Source of the DNA: Streptomyces sp. JB150
GTDB taxonomy: Bacteria; Actinomycetota; Actinomycetes; Streptomycetales; Streptomycetaceae
Assembly (NCBI RefSeq): GCF_011193355.1
Contig: NZ_CP049780.1
Coordinates: 5,499,803-5,563,802, forward strand
DNA: 64,000 nucleotides
Direction: 5' to 3'
Below are positions 8,248 to 15,458 of this stretch, in pieces. Both the position numbers and the translations under genes were made by a program. The notes beneath the pieces were generated by a model. That model was given only the letters and a program-made list of their open reading frames with translations. It was not told where the DNA came from and did no database searches. Numbering within the stretch: the first letter of the stretch is position 1; every line of letters begins with the position of its first letter.

Positions 8248-9069
8248 ATGGCCTTCGTCGACTGGCTCAAGCGCCGTCTCGTCGTCATCGCGGGACTGTT
8301 CACGCTCGCCTATCTGCTGCTGCCGAACGTCGTCGTCACGGTGTTCTCCTTCAACGATCCGAAGGGGCGCTTCAACTACGAGTGGCAGAAGTTCTCCGCG
8401 GACGCCTGGACCGACCCGTGCGGGGTCGCCGACCTGTGCGGCTCGCTCTCGCTCAGCCTGCAGATCGCGTTCTGGGCGACGCTCGGCGCCACCGCGCTCG
8501 GCACGGCGATCGCGTTCGCGCTGGTGCGGTACCGCTTCCGCGCCCGCGGCGCCGTCAACTCGCTGATCTTCCTGCCCATGGCGATGCCCGAGGTGGTGAT
8601 GGCGGCCTCGCTGCTGACCCTCTTCCTCAACATGGGCGTCCAGCTGGGCTTCTGGACGATCCTCATCGCCCACATCATGTTCTGCCTCAGCTTCGTCGTG
8701 ACGGCCGTCAAGGCGCGCGTCATGTCGATGGACCCGAGGCTGGAGCAGGCCGCGCAGGACCTCTACGCCGGCCCGTTGCAGACCTTCCTGCGGGTCACCC
8801 TGCCGATCGCGGCACCCGGAATCGCCGCGGGCGCGCTGCTCGCCTTCGCGCTCTCCTTCGACGATTTCATCATCACCAATTTCAACGCGGGCTCCACCGT
8901 CACCTTCCCCATGTTCGTGTGGGGTTCGGCGCAGCGCGGCACGCCCGTGCAGATCAATGTCATCGGCACGGCCATGTTCGTCCTCGCCGTGCTGTTCGTT
9001 CTCGTCTCGATGCTCATCAGCAATCGCCGTACCAAGCAAAAGGCTCAGAGCCGCTCAGAACCCTTGTAG
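8248..9069 (+). CDS. potC: Polyamine ABC transporter permease (PotC-like)
   Basis: A 273-residue permease with six predicted membrane segments. The first is LVVIAGLFTLAYLLLPNVVV and the periplasmic loop after it starts FSFNDPKGRFNY, typical of PotC. The EAA coupling loop reads AAQDLYAGPLQTFLRVTLPI followed by AAPGIAAG. The ATG abuts the stop of the potB-like gene (TGA then ATG at 8248), so the two halves of the channel are made from adjacent reading frames. The tail is short and basic (NRRTKQKAQSR). The oxidoreductase gene starts 12 bases later. Confidence 0.93.
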   Translation: MAFVDWLKRRLVVIAGLFTLAYLLLPNVVVTVFSFNDPKGRFNYEWQKFSADAWTDPCGVADLCGSLSLSLQIAFWATLGATALGTAIAFALVRYRFRARGAVNSLIFLPMAMPEVVMAASLLTLFLNMGVQLGFWTILIAHIMFCLSFVVTAVKARVMSMDPRLEQAAQDLYAGPLQTFLRVTLPIAAPGIAAGALLAFALSFDDFIITNFNAGSTVTFPMFVWGSAQRGTPVQINVIGTAMFVLAVLFVLVSMLISNRRTKQKAQSRSEPL

Positions 9070-9081
9070 GGAGTTGAAATC

Positions 9082-10515
9082 ATGGCCCCAAGCGCCATGA
9101 GCCGTGGCAGTGACAACGACTGGACGAAGTCCCTTTCCGAAGCCCAGCCGGTCCCGTACTGGCTGGACGACCCCGGCAGGCCCCGCCCCGAGCCCGCGCT
9201 GACCGGCGCCGAGACCTGCGACCTGCTGGTCGTCGGCGGCGGCTACAGCGGGCTGTGGACCGCGCTCGTCGCCAAGGAGCGCGATCCGCGGCGGGACGTG
9301 GTGCTGCTGGAGGGCCGCGAGGTGGGCTGGGCCGCCTCGGGCCGCAACGGCGGCTTCTGCGCCGCCTCCCTCACCCACGGGCTGCCCAACGGGCTCACCC
9401 GCTGGCCGGACGAGATCCACAAGCTGCAGGAGCTGGGCGCCCGCAACCTCGACGAGATCGAGAAGGCGGTCGCCCGGCACGGCATCGACTGCGACTTCGA
9501 GCGCACCGGCGAGATCGACGTCGCCACCGAGACGTACCAGGCGTGGGAACTGCGCGACTGGTACGAGCGGATGGAGCGCGAGGGCCTGGCCGACGGCGTC
9601 GAGTACCTGGACGCCGACGCGGTCCGCGCGCAGGTGAACTCGCCCACCTTCCAGGCGGGCCTGTGGGACAAGCGCGGCGTGGCCATGCTGAACCCCGCCA
9701 AGCTCGCCTGGGGCCTGAAGCGGGCCTGCGTGAACCTCGGGGTGCGCGTCTACGAGCACACCCCCGCGCTCACCCTGAAGCCCTACGGCGCGGGCATGAC
9801 CGTACGCACCCCCTACGGCCGGGTCCGCGCCCGCAAGGTCGCGCTCGGCACCAACATCTTCCCCAGTCTGGTCAGACGGCTGCGGCACTACACGGTCCCC
9901 GTCTACGACTACGCCCTGATGACCGAGCCCCTGACGGACGCCCAGCTCGCCGGGATCGGCTGGCGCGGCCGGCAGGGCCTCGGCGACAGCGCCAACCAGT
10001 TCCACTACTTCCGGCTGTCCGCCGACAACCGCATCCTGTGGGGCGGCTACGACGCGATCTACCCGTACGGCGGCCGGGTGCGTGCCGAGTACGACGACCG
10101 GCCGGAGACCTACGCCAAGCTCGCCGGGCACTTCTTCACCTGCTTCCCGCAGCTGGAGGGCGTCCGCTTCACCCACGCCTGGGGCGGCGCCATCGACACC
10201 TGCTCCCGCTTCTCCGCGTTCTTCGGCACCGCCCACCAGGGCAAGGTGGCGTACGCGGCGGGCTACACGGGCCTCGGCGTCGGCGCGACCCGCTTCGGCG
10301 CCGAGGTGATGCTGGACCTGCTGGCGGGGGAGCGCACCGAGCGGACCGAGCTGGAGATGGTCCGCAAGAAGCCGCTGCCCTTCCCGCCGGAGCCGTTCGC
10401 CTGGACCGGCATCGCGCTCACCAAGTGGTCGCTGGCCCGGGCGGACGCCCACGGCGGGCGGCGCAATCTGTGGCTGCGCGCGATGGACCGGCTGGGGCTG
10501 GGCTTCGACAGCTGA
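9082..10515 (+). CDS. FAD-dependent amine oxidase (gamma-glutamylputrescine oxidase/PuuB-like)
   Basis: A 477-residue flavoprotein of the DAO family. The dinucleotide-binding motif DLLVVGGGYSGLWTALVAKE starts near residue 48, followed by the ribose-binding Glu in VVLLEGREVGWAASGRNGGF. The C-terminal FAD contact is seen in YAAGYTGLGVGATRFGAEVM. These are features of PuuB-like oxidases, which remove an amino group from glutamyl-putrescine or related amines to give an aldehyde, H2O2 and ammonia. As the last gene of the importer operon it would feed the aldehyde dehydrogenase at 3314. No gamma-glutamylputrescine synthetase gene is in the window, so the free amine may be the substrate instead. The ATG at 9082 follows AGGGAGTTGAAATC. 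Confidence 0.88.
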   Translation: MAPSAMSRGSDNDWTKSLSEAQPVPYWLDDPGRPRPEPALTGAETCDLLVVGGGYSGLWTALVAKERDPRRDVVLLEGREVGWAASGRNGGFCAASLTHGLPNGLTRWPDEIHKLQELGARNLDEIEKAVARHGIDCDFERTGEIDVATETYQAWELRDWYERMEREGLADGVEYLDADAVRAQVNSPTFQAGLWDKRGVAMLNPAKLAWGLKRACVNLGVRVYEHTPALTLKPYGAGMTVRTPYGRVRARKVALGTNIFPSLVRRLRHYTVPVYDYALMTEPLTDAQLAGIGWRGRQGLGDSANQFHYFRLSADNRILWGGYDAIYPYGGRVRAEYDDRPETYAKLAGHFFTCFPQLEGVRFTHAWGGAIDTCSRFSAFFGTAHQGKVAYAAGYTGLGVGATRFGAEVMLDLLAGERTERTELEMVRKKPLPFPPEPFAWTGIALTKWSLARADAHGGRRNLWLRAMDRLGLGFDS

Positions 10516-10524
10516 CCCCGGTCC

Positions 10525-10542
10525 GTGTGACGCGGGTCACAC
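10525..10542. promoter_or_regulatory. Candidate Crp/cAMP-receptor-type binding site
   Basis: GTGTGACGCGGGTCACAC contains TGTGA-N6-TCACA exactly and also fits GTG-N6-GNCAC, the form described for Streptomyces Crp. It lies just after the oxidase stop codon and about 100 bases before the next start codon. Confidence 0.5.
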
Positions 10543-10580
10543 GAAACGGCGGACCGAACTCGCGTAATGCTTGGGCCATG

Positions 10581-10632
10581 ACCTCCCTCTCCCTCGTGGA
10601 CGCACCGCGCGTCCACGAGAGAACAGGGAGGT
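10581..10632 (+). promoter_or_regulatory. Leader hairpin that pairs with the ribosome-binding site
   Basis: ACCTCCCT (10581-10588) is perfectly complementary to AGGGAGGT (10625-10632), which contains the Shine-Dalgarno sequence of the gene at 10640. Inside it sits a second perfect stem, CTCGTGGACGC (10593-10603) with GCGTCCACGAG (10609-10619), loop ACCGC. Together they form a long, interrupted hairpin that would mask the ribosome site. Confidence 0.6.
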
Positions 10633-10639
10633 CTTCTCC

Positions 10640-11095
10640 ATGACTGGGGCAAAGACGGCCGTCGACTGGCTGGCTTCCGTCGCACCGGACCCCGACGCCT
10701 GCCGCTGGGAGTGGGAGCGCAACCCGCTCGGGGTGACGCTGCTGCCCGCCGGCAAGGCCTGGGACGTCCTCATCCTGCCCGGCCGGCTGGGCCGTCCGAC
10801 GCTCGACGTGCTCACCCGCATCCTCGACCGGCCCGGCCCGGTGCTCGCCGACTCCGGCGACGCCCGGACGGGCTTCCTCGTGCCGCCGGGCACCGCCGCC
10901 CACTGGCTCGGCACGGGCATCCGTACGGCCGGGGCCGGCACCTGGATCGTCGTGCCGTACCCGGGCCGGCCGGCCGGCAAGGTGCGCTGGCTGGTGCCGC
11001 CGGACGGGTCCGGGACGCTCACCGGTCCCGCGCTGCTGGAACTCGCGATGCACGAGGCGGCGGCGAACCTGGCCACGAAGGAGGACCCGGCCTGA
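10640..11095 (+). CDS. Conserved actinobacterial protein of unknown function, 151 aa
   Basis: I do not recognise a characterised family, although similar short proteins opening with a W-L-A-S-x-A segment are, from memory, common in Streptomyces. The protein is soluble, lacks a signal peptide and is rich in Gly/Pro turns. Notable patches are VDWLASVAPDPDACRWEWER, GKAWDVLILPGRLGRPTLDV, GFLVPPGTAAHWLGTG and TWIVVPYPGR. The start at 10640 follows AGGGAGGTCTTCTCC. The gene stands apart from the polyamine operon: 124 bases separate them, holding a Crp-like palindrome and a hairpin that sequesters this ribosome site. Both suggest tight control. No function is proposed. Confidence 0.8.
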   Translation: MTGAKTAVDWLASVAPDPDACRWEWERNPLGVTLLPAGKAWDVLILPGRLGRPTLDVLTRILDRPGPVLADSGDARTGFLVPPGTAAHWLGTGIRTAGAGTWIVVPYPGRPAGKVRWLVPPDGSGTLTGPALLELAMHEAAANLATKEDPA

Positions 11096-11099
11096 CCCC

Positions 11100-11142
11100 T
11101 TGACACGATGATTGGTCTGGACCAAGTTGTGAGCGCTCCACC
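11100..11142 (+). promoter_or_regulatory. Chitinase promoter with a DasR-type (dre) box and a GAGCGCTC palindrome
   Basis: A -35-like TTGACA (11100-11105) is followed by TTGGTCTGGACCAA (11112-11125), a palindrome matching the DasR consensus TGGTCTAGACCA at all but one core base. GAGCGCTC (11131-11138) follows directly, within TGTGAGCGCTCCAC, which resembles LacI/CebR-type boxes. The dre lies between -35 and the probable start of transcription, so bound DasR should block the promoter until N-acetylglucosamine metabolites release it. Confidence 0.7.
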
Positions 11143-11172
11143 CCTCCAATTCCCCCGCCTACGGAGGCACTT

Positions 11173-12981
11173 GTGGACCGCGCACGCTTCGCCCGCCTCA
11201 GACCGCTCGCCCTGCTCACCGCCGCGGCACTGACCCTGCCCGGCCTCACCGCGCTCACGTCGGCCGCCCGTGCGGCCGACGCGGACCTCCTCGCCAACGG
11301 AGGCTTCGAAGCGGGCCTCGACGGCTGGACCTGCACGGCCGGCACGACCGTCACCAGCCCGGTGCGCAGCGGCGGCGCCGCCCTGCGCGCGACCCCCGCC
11401 GGCAGCGACAACGCCCGCTGCTCCCAGACCGTGACCGTCCAGCCCGACTCCGCGTACACGCTCACGGGCCACGTCCGCGGCTCCTACGTGTACCTCGGCG
11501 CGTCCGGCACCGGCACCACCGACGTCACCGCCTGGACCCAGTCCGCCACCGACTGGCAGCAGCTCACCACCACCTTCCGCACCGGCCCGGCCACCACCCG
11601 GGTCACCGTCTTCACCCACGGCTGGTACGGCACCGGCGCCTACCACGCCGACGACCTGACCCTGACCGGCCCCGGCACCGGCCCCGCCCGGCCGCCCGCC
11701 GTCCCGGCCGGCCTCGCCGCCGGCACCGTCACCGCCACCTCCGTCGACCTGTCCTGGACGGCCGTCCCCGGCGCGACCGGCTACGCCGTCTACCGCGACG
11801 GCACCAAGGTCCGGACGGTCACCGGCACCACGACGACCGTCACCGGCCTCGCGCCCTCGACGGCGTACTCCTTCCAGGTCACCGCAGTGAACGACGCGGG
11901 CGAGTCCGCGCGCTCGGCGACCGTCACCGCGACCACGGCCCCCGGCCCCGGCGGCCCCACCCCGGGCCTGCCGCCGCACGCCCTGGTCGGCTATCTGCAC
12001 GCCACCTTCGCCAACGGCTCCGGCTACACCCGCCTCGCCGACGTCCCCGACAGCTGGGACGTCATCGACCTCGCCTTCGGGGAGCCGACCTCCGTCACCT
12101 CCGGCGACATCCGCTTCACCCGCTGCCCCGTCACCGAGTGCCCGAACGTCGAGTCCGACGCCGAGTTCAAGGCGGCCGTCAAGGCCAAGCAGGCGGCCGG
12201 CAAGAAGGTGCTGATCTCCATCGGCGGCCAGAACGGTCAGGTGCGGCTGACGACGACGGCCGCCCGCGACACCTTCGTCGCGTCCGTCTCGAAGATCATC
12301 GACGAGTACGGTCTGGACGGCCTCGACATCGACTTCGAGGGCCACTCCCTCTCCCTCGACCCCGACGACACCGACTTCCGCACCCCGAAGACCCCGGTGA
12401 TCGTGAACCTGATCTCCGCCCTGAAGACCCTGAAGGCCAGGTACGGCGACGACTTCGTGCTGACGATGGCCCCCGAGACCTTCTTCGTCCAGCTCGGCTA
12501 CCAGTTCTACGGCACCGGCAAGTGGGGCGGCCAGGACCCGCGGGCCGGGGCCTACCTCCCGGTCATCCACGCCCTGCGCGACGACCTGACCCTGCTGCAC
12601 GTCCAGGACTACAACTCGGGCCCGGTCATGGGCCTCGACAACCAGTACCACTCCATGGGCGGCGCCGACTTCCACATCGCCATGACCGACATGCTGCTGA
12701 CCGGCTTCCCCGTCGCGGGCGACCCGGGCAAGGTCTTCCCGCCGCTGCGCCCCGACCAGGTCGCCATCGGCATGCCGGCCACCCCGAACGCGGGCAACGG
12801 ACACGTGCCCCCGGCCGAAGTGGTGAAGACCCTGGACTGCCTGACGAAGAAGGTGAGCTGCGGCTCGTACGCCACCCACGGCACCTGGCCGGGGCTGCGC
12901 GGTCTGATGACTTGGTCGGTCAACTGGGACCGGTTCGGCGGCTGGGAGTTCCAGCGGACGTTCGACGGCTACTTCCGCTGA
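11173..12981 (+). CDS. Secreted GH18 chitinase with N-terminal carbohydrate-binding and fibronectin III domains
   Basis: A 602-residue secreted enzyme. Residues 1-36 are a Sec signal peptide ending TSAARA. A jelly-roll carbohydrate-binding module follows (about 39-170, starting LLANGGFEAGLDGW), then a fibronectin III domain (about 176-258), then a GH18 catalytic barrel (about 266-602). The catalytic DxxDxDxE motif is intact as DGLDIDFEG, with Glu389 as proton donor. It should hydrolyse chitin to N-acetylglucosamine oligomers outside the cell. The GTG start at 11173 has ACGGAGGCAC just upstream. The promoter carries a DasR-type box, as expected for a chitinase. The 3' end overlaps the convergent PAP2 gene by 62 bases. 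Confidence 0.95.
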   Translation: MDRARFARLRPLALLTAAALTLPGLTALTSAARAADADLLANGGFEAGLDGWTCTAGTTVTSPVRSGGAALRATPAGSDNARCSQTVTVQPDSAYTLTGHVRGSYVYLGASGTGTTDVTAWTQSATDWQQLTTTFRTGPATTRVTVFTHGWYGTGAYHADDLTLTGPGTGPARPPAVPAGLAAGTVTATSVDLSWTAVPGATGYAVYRDGTKVRTVTGTTTTVTGLAPSTAYSFQVTAVNDAGESARSATVTATTAPGPGGPTPGLPPHALVGYLHATFANGSGYTRLADVPDSWDVIDLAFGEPTSVTSGDIRFTRCPVTECPNVESDAEFKAAVKAKQAAGKKVLISIGGQNGQVRLTTTAARDTFVASVSKIIDEYGLDGLDIDFEGHSLSLDPDDTDFRTPKTPVIVNLISALKTLKARYGDDFVLTMAPETFFVQLGYQFYGTGKWGGQDPRAGAYLPVIHALRDDLTLLHVQDYNSGPVMGLDNQYHSMGGADFHIAMTDMLLTGFPVAGDPGKVFPPLRPDQVAIGMPATPNAGNGHVPPAEVVKTLDCLTKKVSCGSYATHGTWPGLRGLMTWSVNWDRFGGWEFQRTFDGYFR

Positions 12982-13774
12982 GCGGCCGCCACAGCAGTCC
13001 CAGCAGCAGCGCGGACAGACACCAGCTCGCCACCACGTCCAGCGGCCAGTGATAGCCCCGCCGCACCAGCCCGAAGCTCACGCCGAGGACCAGCGCGGCG
13101 CACAGCGCGAGCACGGCGCGGCGGGCGGCGGCGCGGCGCAGCGACGGCAGCAGGAGCAGCGCCGCGCAGCCGTAGGCGACGGCGGCGGTGGCGGTGTGCC
13201 CGGAGGGGTAGTAGCCGGTGGCGGGCGGGACGGCCGGGGTGCCCGGGCGGTCGGTCAGCACCTTGAGCGGGACGACGAGCGCGGGGACCAGCGCCATGAG
13301 GACGGCCGCCGCGACACCCGGCCGCCACCAGTGGTCCGTACCGCCGGCGCGGGCCCGCCAGAGGGCACCGGCCGCCACCACCGCCAGGACCGGCACGGCC
13401 ACCGGCACGTTGCCGAGGTCCGCGAGGAGTTCGGAGACCCGGTCCGGGCGGACCAGCGCGCGGCTCAGCCGCTCGTCGAGGCGGATCAGCGGGCCGTCGG
13501 CGACGACCTGCCAGGTGATCAGCGCGAACAGGATCAGCGGCAGCAGGAGGAAGAGGGTCGGCCGCCCCGGAACAGGGGGGATGGTTCCGAGGCGGCCGAA
13601 CGGACCGGAATGCCGCGCGCCCCGGGGGGTCTGGGGCGGGCGACCGTCCGATCGGTGAGGAGATCCGGAGCCGGAGGCCCCGGTGGTGTGCGCGAGGGCA
13701 CGACCAGGTCGGAGCTGGGGAGGCCACGGCCTGGTGTCACCCACAGTCCCCTGTGGGCGGGGTGTATCTCTCAT
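12920..13774 (-). CDS. PAP2-family membrane phosphatase
   Basis: A 284-residue protein with about six membrane segments from residue 73 on. The three phosphatase motifs are complete: K171-x5-RP177 in KVLTDRP, PSGH (190-193) in YYPSGHTATA, and R239-x2-H242-x3-D246 in VRRGYHWPLDV. PAP2 enzymes remove phosphate from lipid phosphates or from undecaprenyl diphosphate; which applies here is unknown. The first ~70 residues are polar and low in conservation signals, so the real start may lie downstream of the ATG at 13774. Its last 62 coding bases overlap the end of the chitinase gene on the other strand. It lies downstream of gabT on the same strand. Confidence 0.85.
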   Translation of the reverse strand: MRDTPRPQGTVGDTRPWPPQLRPGRALAHTTGASGSGSPHRSDGRPPQTPRGARHSGPFGRLGTIPPVPGRPTLFLLLPLILFALITWQVVADGPLIRLDERLSRALVRPDRVSELLADLGNVPVAVPVLAVVAAGALWRARAGGTDHWWRPGVAAAVLMALVPALVVPLKVLTDRPGTPAVPPATGYYPSGHTATAAVAYGCAALLLLPSLRRAAARRAVLALCAALVLGVSFGLVRRGYHWPLDVVASWCLSALLLGLLWRPLSGSSRRTSAGTPSRRTGPS

Positions 13775-13895
13775 CTGCTGAGAACCTACGACAGGCGCGG
13801 CGAGGAGGACAGCCGGAACGGCGTCCTGTCATCCACCTCGCACACCTTCTTCACACGCTCTGCCGCAGGCTCCGTCAGACGCGCGGCGCGCCCGC

Positions 13896-15230
13896 TCAGA
13901 TGCGCGCGAACGCCTGCTCGATGATGTCGAGGCCCTCGTTCAGCAGGTCCTCGCCGATGACCAGCGGCGGCAGGAAGCGCAGCACGTTGCCGTAGGTGCC
14001 ACAGGTCAGGACCAGCAGGCCCTCGGCGTGGCAGGCCTTGGCGAGCGCGGCGGTCGCCTCCGGGTTCGGCTCCTTGGTGGCGCGGTCCTTGACCAGCTCG
14101 ATGGCGATCATGGCACCCCGGCCGCGGACGTCGCCGATGATGTCGAACTTCTCGGCCATGGCACCGAGACGCGACTTCATGACCGCCTCGATGTTCTTCG
14201 CCTTGGCGTTGAGGTCCAGCTCCTTCATCGTCTCGATCGCGCCGAGCGCACCCGCGCAGGCGACCGGGTTGCCGCCGTAGGTGCCGCCCAGGCCGCCGGC
14301 GTGCGCGGCGTCCATGATCTCGGCGCGGCCGGTCACCGCGGCCAGCGGCAGACCGCCGGCGATGCCCTTCGCGGTGGTGATCAGGTCCGGGACGATGCCC
14401 TCGTCCTCGCAGGCGAACCACTGGCCGGTGCGGCAGAAGCCGGACTGGATCTCGTCCGCGACGAAGACGATGCCGTTGTCGTTGGCGAACTTCACGATGG
14501 CCGGCAGGAAGCCCTTGGCCGGCTCGATGAAGCCGCCCTCGCCCAGCACCGGCTCGATGATGATCGCGGCGACGTTCTCGGCGCCGACCTGCTTGGTGAT
14601 CTGGTCGATGGCCTGCTTGGCGGCCTCCGGGCCGGCATTCTCCGGGCCGGTCGGCCAGCGGTAGCCGTAGGCGACCGGGACGCGGTAGACCTCGGGCGCG
14701 AACGGACCGAAGCCGTGCTTGTACGGCATGTTCTTCGCGGTCAGCGCCATCGTCAGGTTGGTGCGGCCGTGGTAGCCGTGGTCGAACACGACGACCGCCT
14801 GGCGCTTGGTGTACGCGCGGGCGATCTTGACGGCGTTCTCGACGGCCTCGGCGCCCGAGTTGAACAGCGCGCTCTTCTTGGCGTGGTCACCCGGGGTCAG
14901 CTCCGCGAGGGCCTCGGCGACCTCCACGTAGCCCTCGTACGGGGTGACCATGAAACAGGTGTGGGTGAAGTCGGCGAGCTGCGCGGAGGCGCGGCGGACG
15001 ACCGCCTCGGCGGAGGCGCCCACCGACGTCACGGCGATACCGGAGCCGAAGTCGATCAGACGGTTGCCGTCGACGTCCTCGATGATGCCGCCGCCGGCGC
15101 GCGCGGTGAACACCGGCAGCACGGAGCCCACACCCGCGGCGACCGCGGCGGTACGGCGGGCCTGAAGCTCCTGCGACTTCGGGCCGGGGATGGCGGTGAC
15201 GACGCGGCGCTCCTGCGGAACTGCGGTCAT
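13896..15230 (-). CDS. gabT: 4-aminobutyrate aminotransferase
   Basis: A 444-residue class III PLP aminotransferase. The cofactor-binding region is clear: NSGAEAVENAVKIAR, the stacking motif VVVFDHGYHGRTNLT, the Asp in VFVADEIQSGFCRTG, and the Schiff-base Lys288 in TTAKGIAGGLPLAAV. The closing motifs GGTYGGNPVACAGAL and IGDVRGRGAMIAIELV are those of GabT. It moves the amino group of GABA to 2-oxoglutarate, giving succinic semialdehyde and glutamate. The ATG at 15230 follows AGGAGCCCTC. In this neighbourhood it would take GABA made by the polyamine operon, and the aldehyde dehydrogenase at 20255 might act next. It is transcribed divergently from the membrane NTPase gene. Confidence 0.95.
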   Translation of the reverse strand: MTAVPQERRVVTAIPGPKSQELQARRTAAVAAGVGSVLPVFTARAGGGIIEDVDGNRLIDFGSGIAVTSVGASAEAVVRRASAQLADFTHTCFMVTPYEGYVEVAEALAELTPGDHAKKSALFNSGAEAVENAVKIARAYTKRQAVVVFDHGYHGRTNLTMALTAKNMPYKHGFGPFAPEVYRVPVAYGYRWPTGPENAGPEAAKQAIDQITKQVGAENVAAIIIEPVLGEGGFIEPAKGFLPAIVKFANDNGIVFVADEIQSGFCRTGQWFACEDEGIVPDLITTAKGIAGGLPLAAVTGRAEIMDAAHAGGLGGTYGGNPVACAGALGAIETMKELDLNAKAKNIEAVMKSRLGAMAEKFDIIGDVRGRGAMIAIELVKDRATKEPNPEATAALAKACHAEGLLVLTCGTYGNVLRFLPPLVIGEDLLNEGLDIIEQAFARI

Positions 15231-15440
15231 GAGGGCTCCTGGGGGTGTTTCCGGACGCTTGTCTTCTTTTCTCGCAGGTTAAGACGGGTGGGAGGGGGTG
15301 GGCATGCTCCATGTGGGCGTTGTCGGCGGGGCCGGTTGTCCGCCGTGGACATAGGCGGCGCGCGCCCGGCCCGGCTCGCCCGGACGGATACCGCCCGTGC
15401 GTGCCGCCGCGTCACCGGTGAACTCGCCCTGCCCGCGCGT

Positions 15441-15458
15441 TAGATTGACTCGCTGATG
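15441..15458 (+). promoter_or_regulatory. Possible leaderless promoter
   Basis: TAGATT (15441-15446) looks like a -10 element and lies only nine bases before the ATG at 15456. No ribosome site precedes that ATG, so the transcript may start at or near the start codon. A -35 element is not obvious. Confidence 0.35.

Noticed and set aside
12969..13727. A 252-codon minus-strand frame overlapping the PAP2 gene
   Set aside because: It is Arg/Pro-rich and lacks the KxxxxxxRP, PSGH and HxxxD motifs found in the frame ending at 12920.
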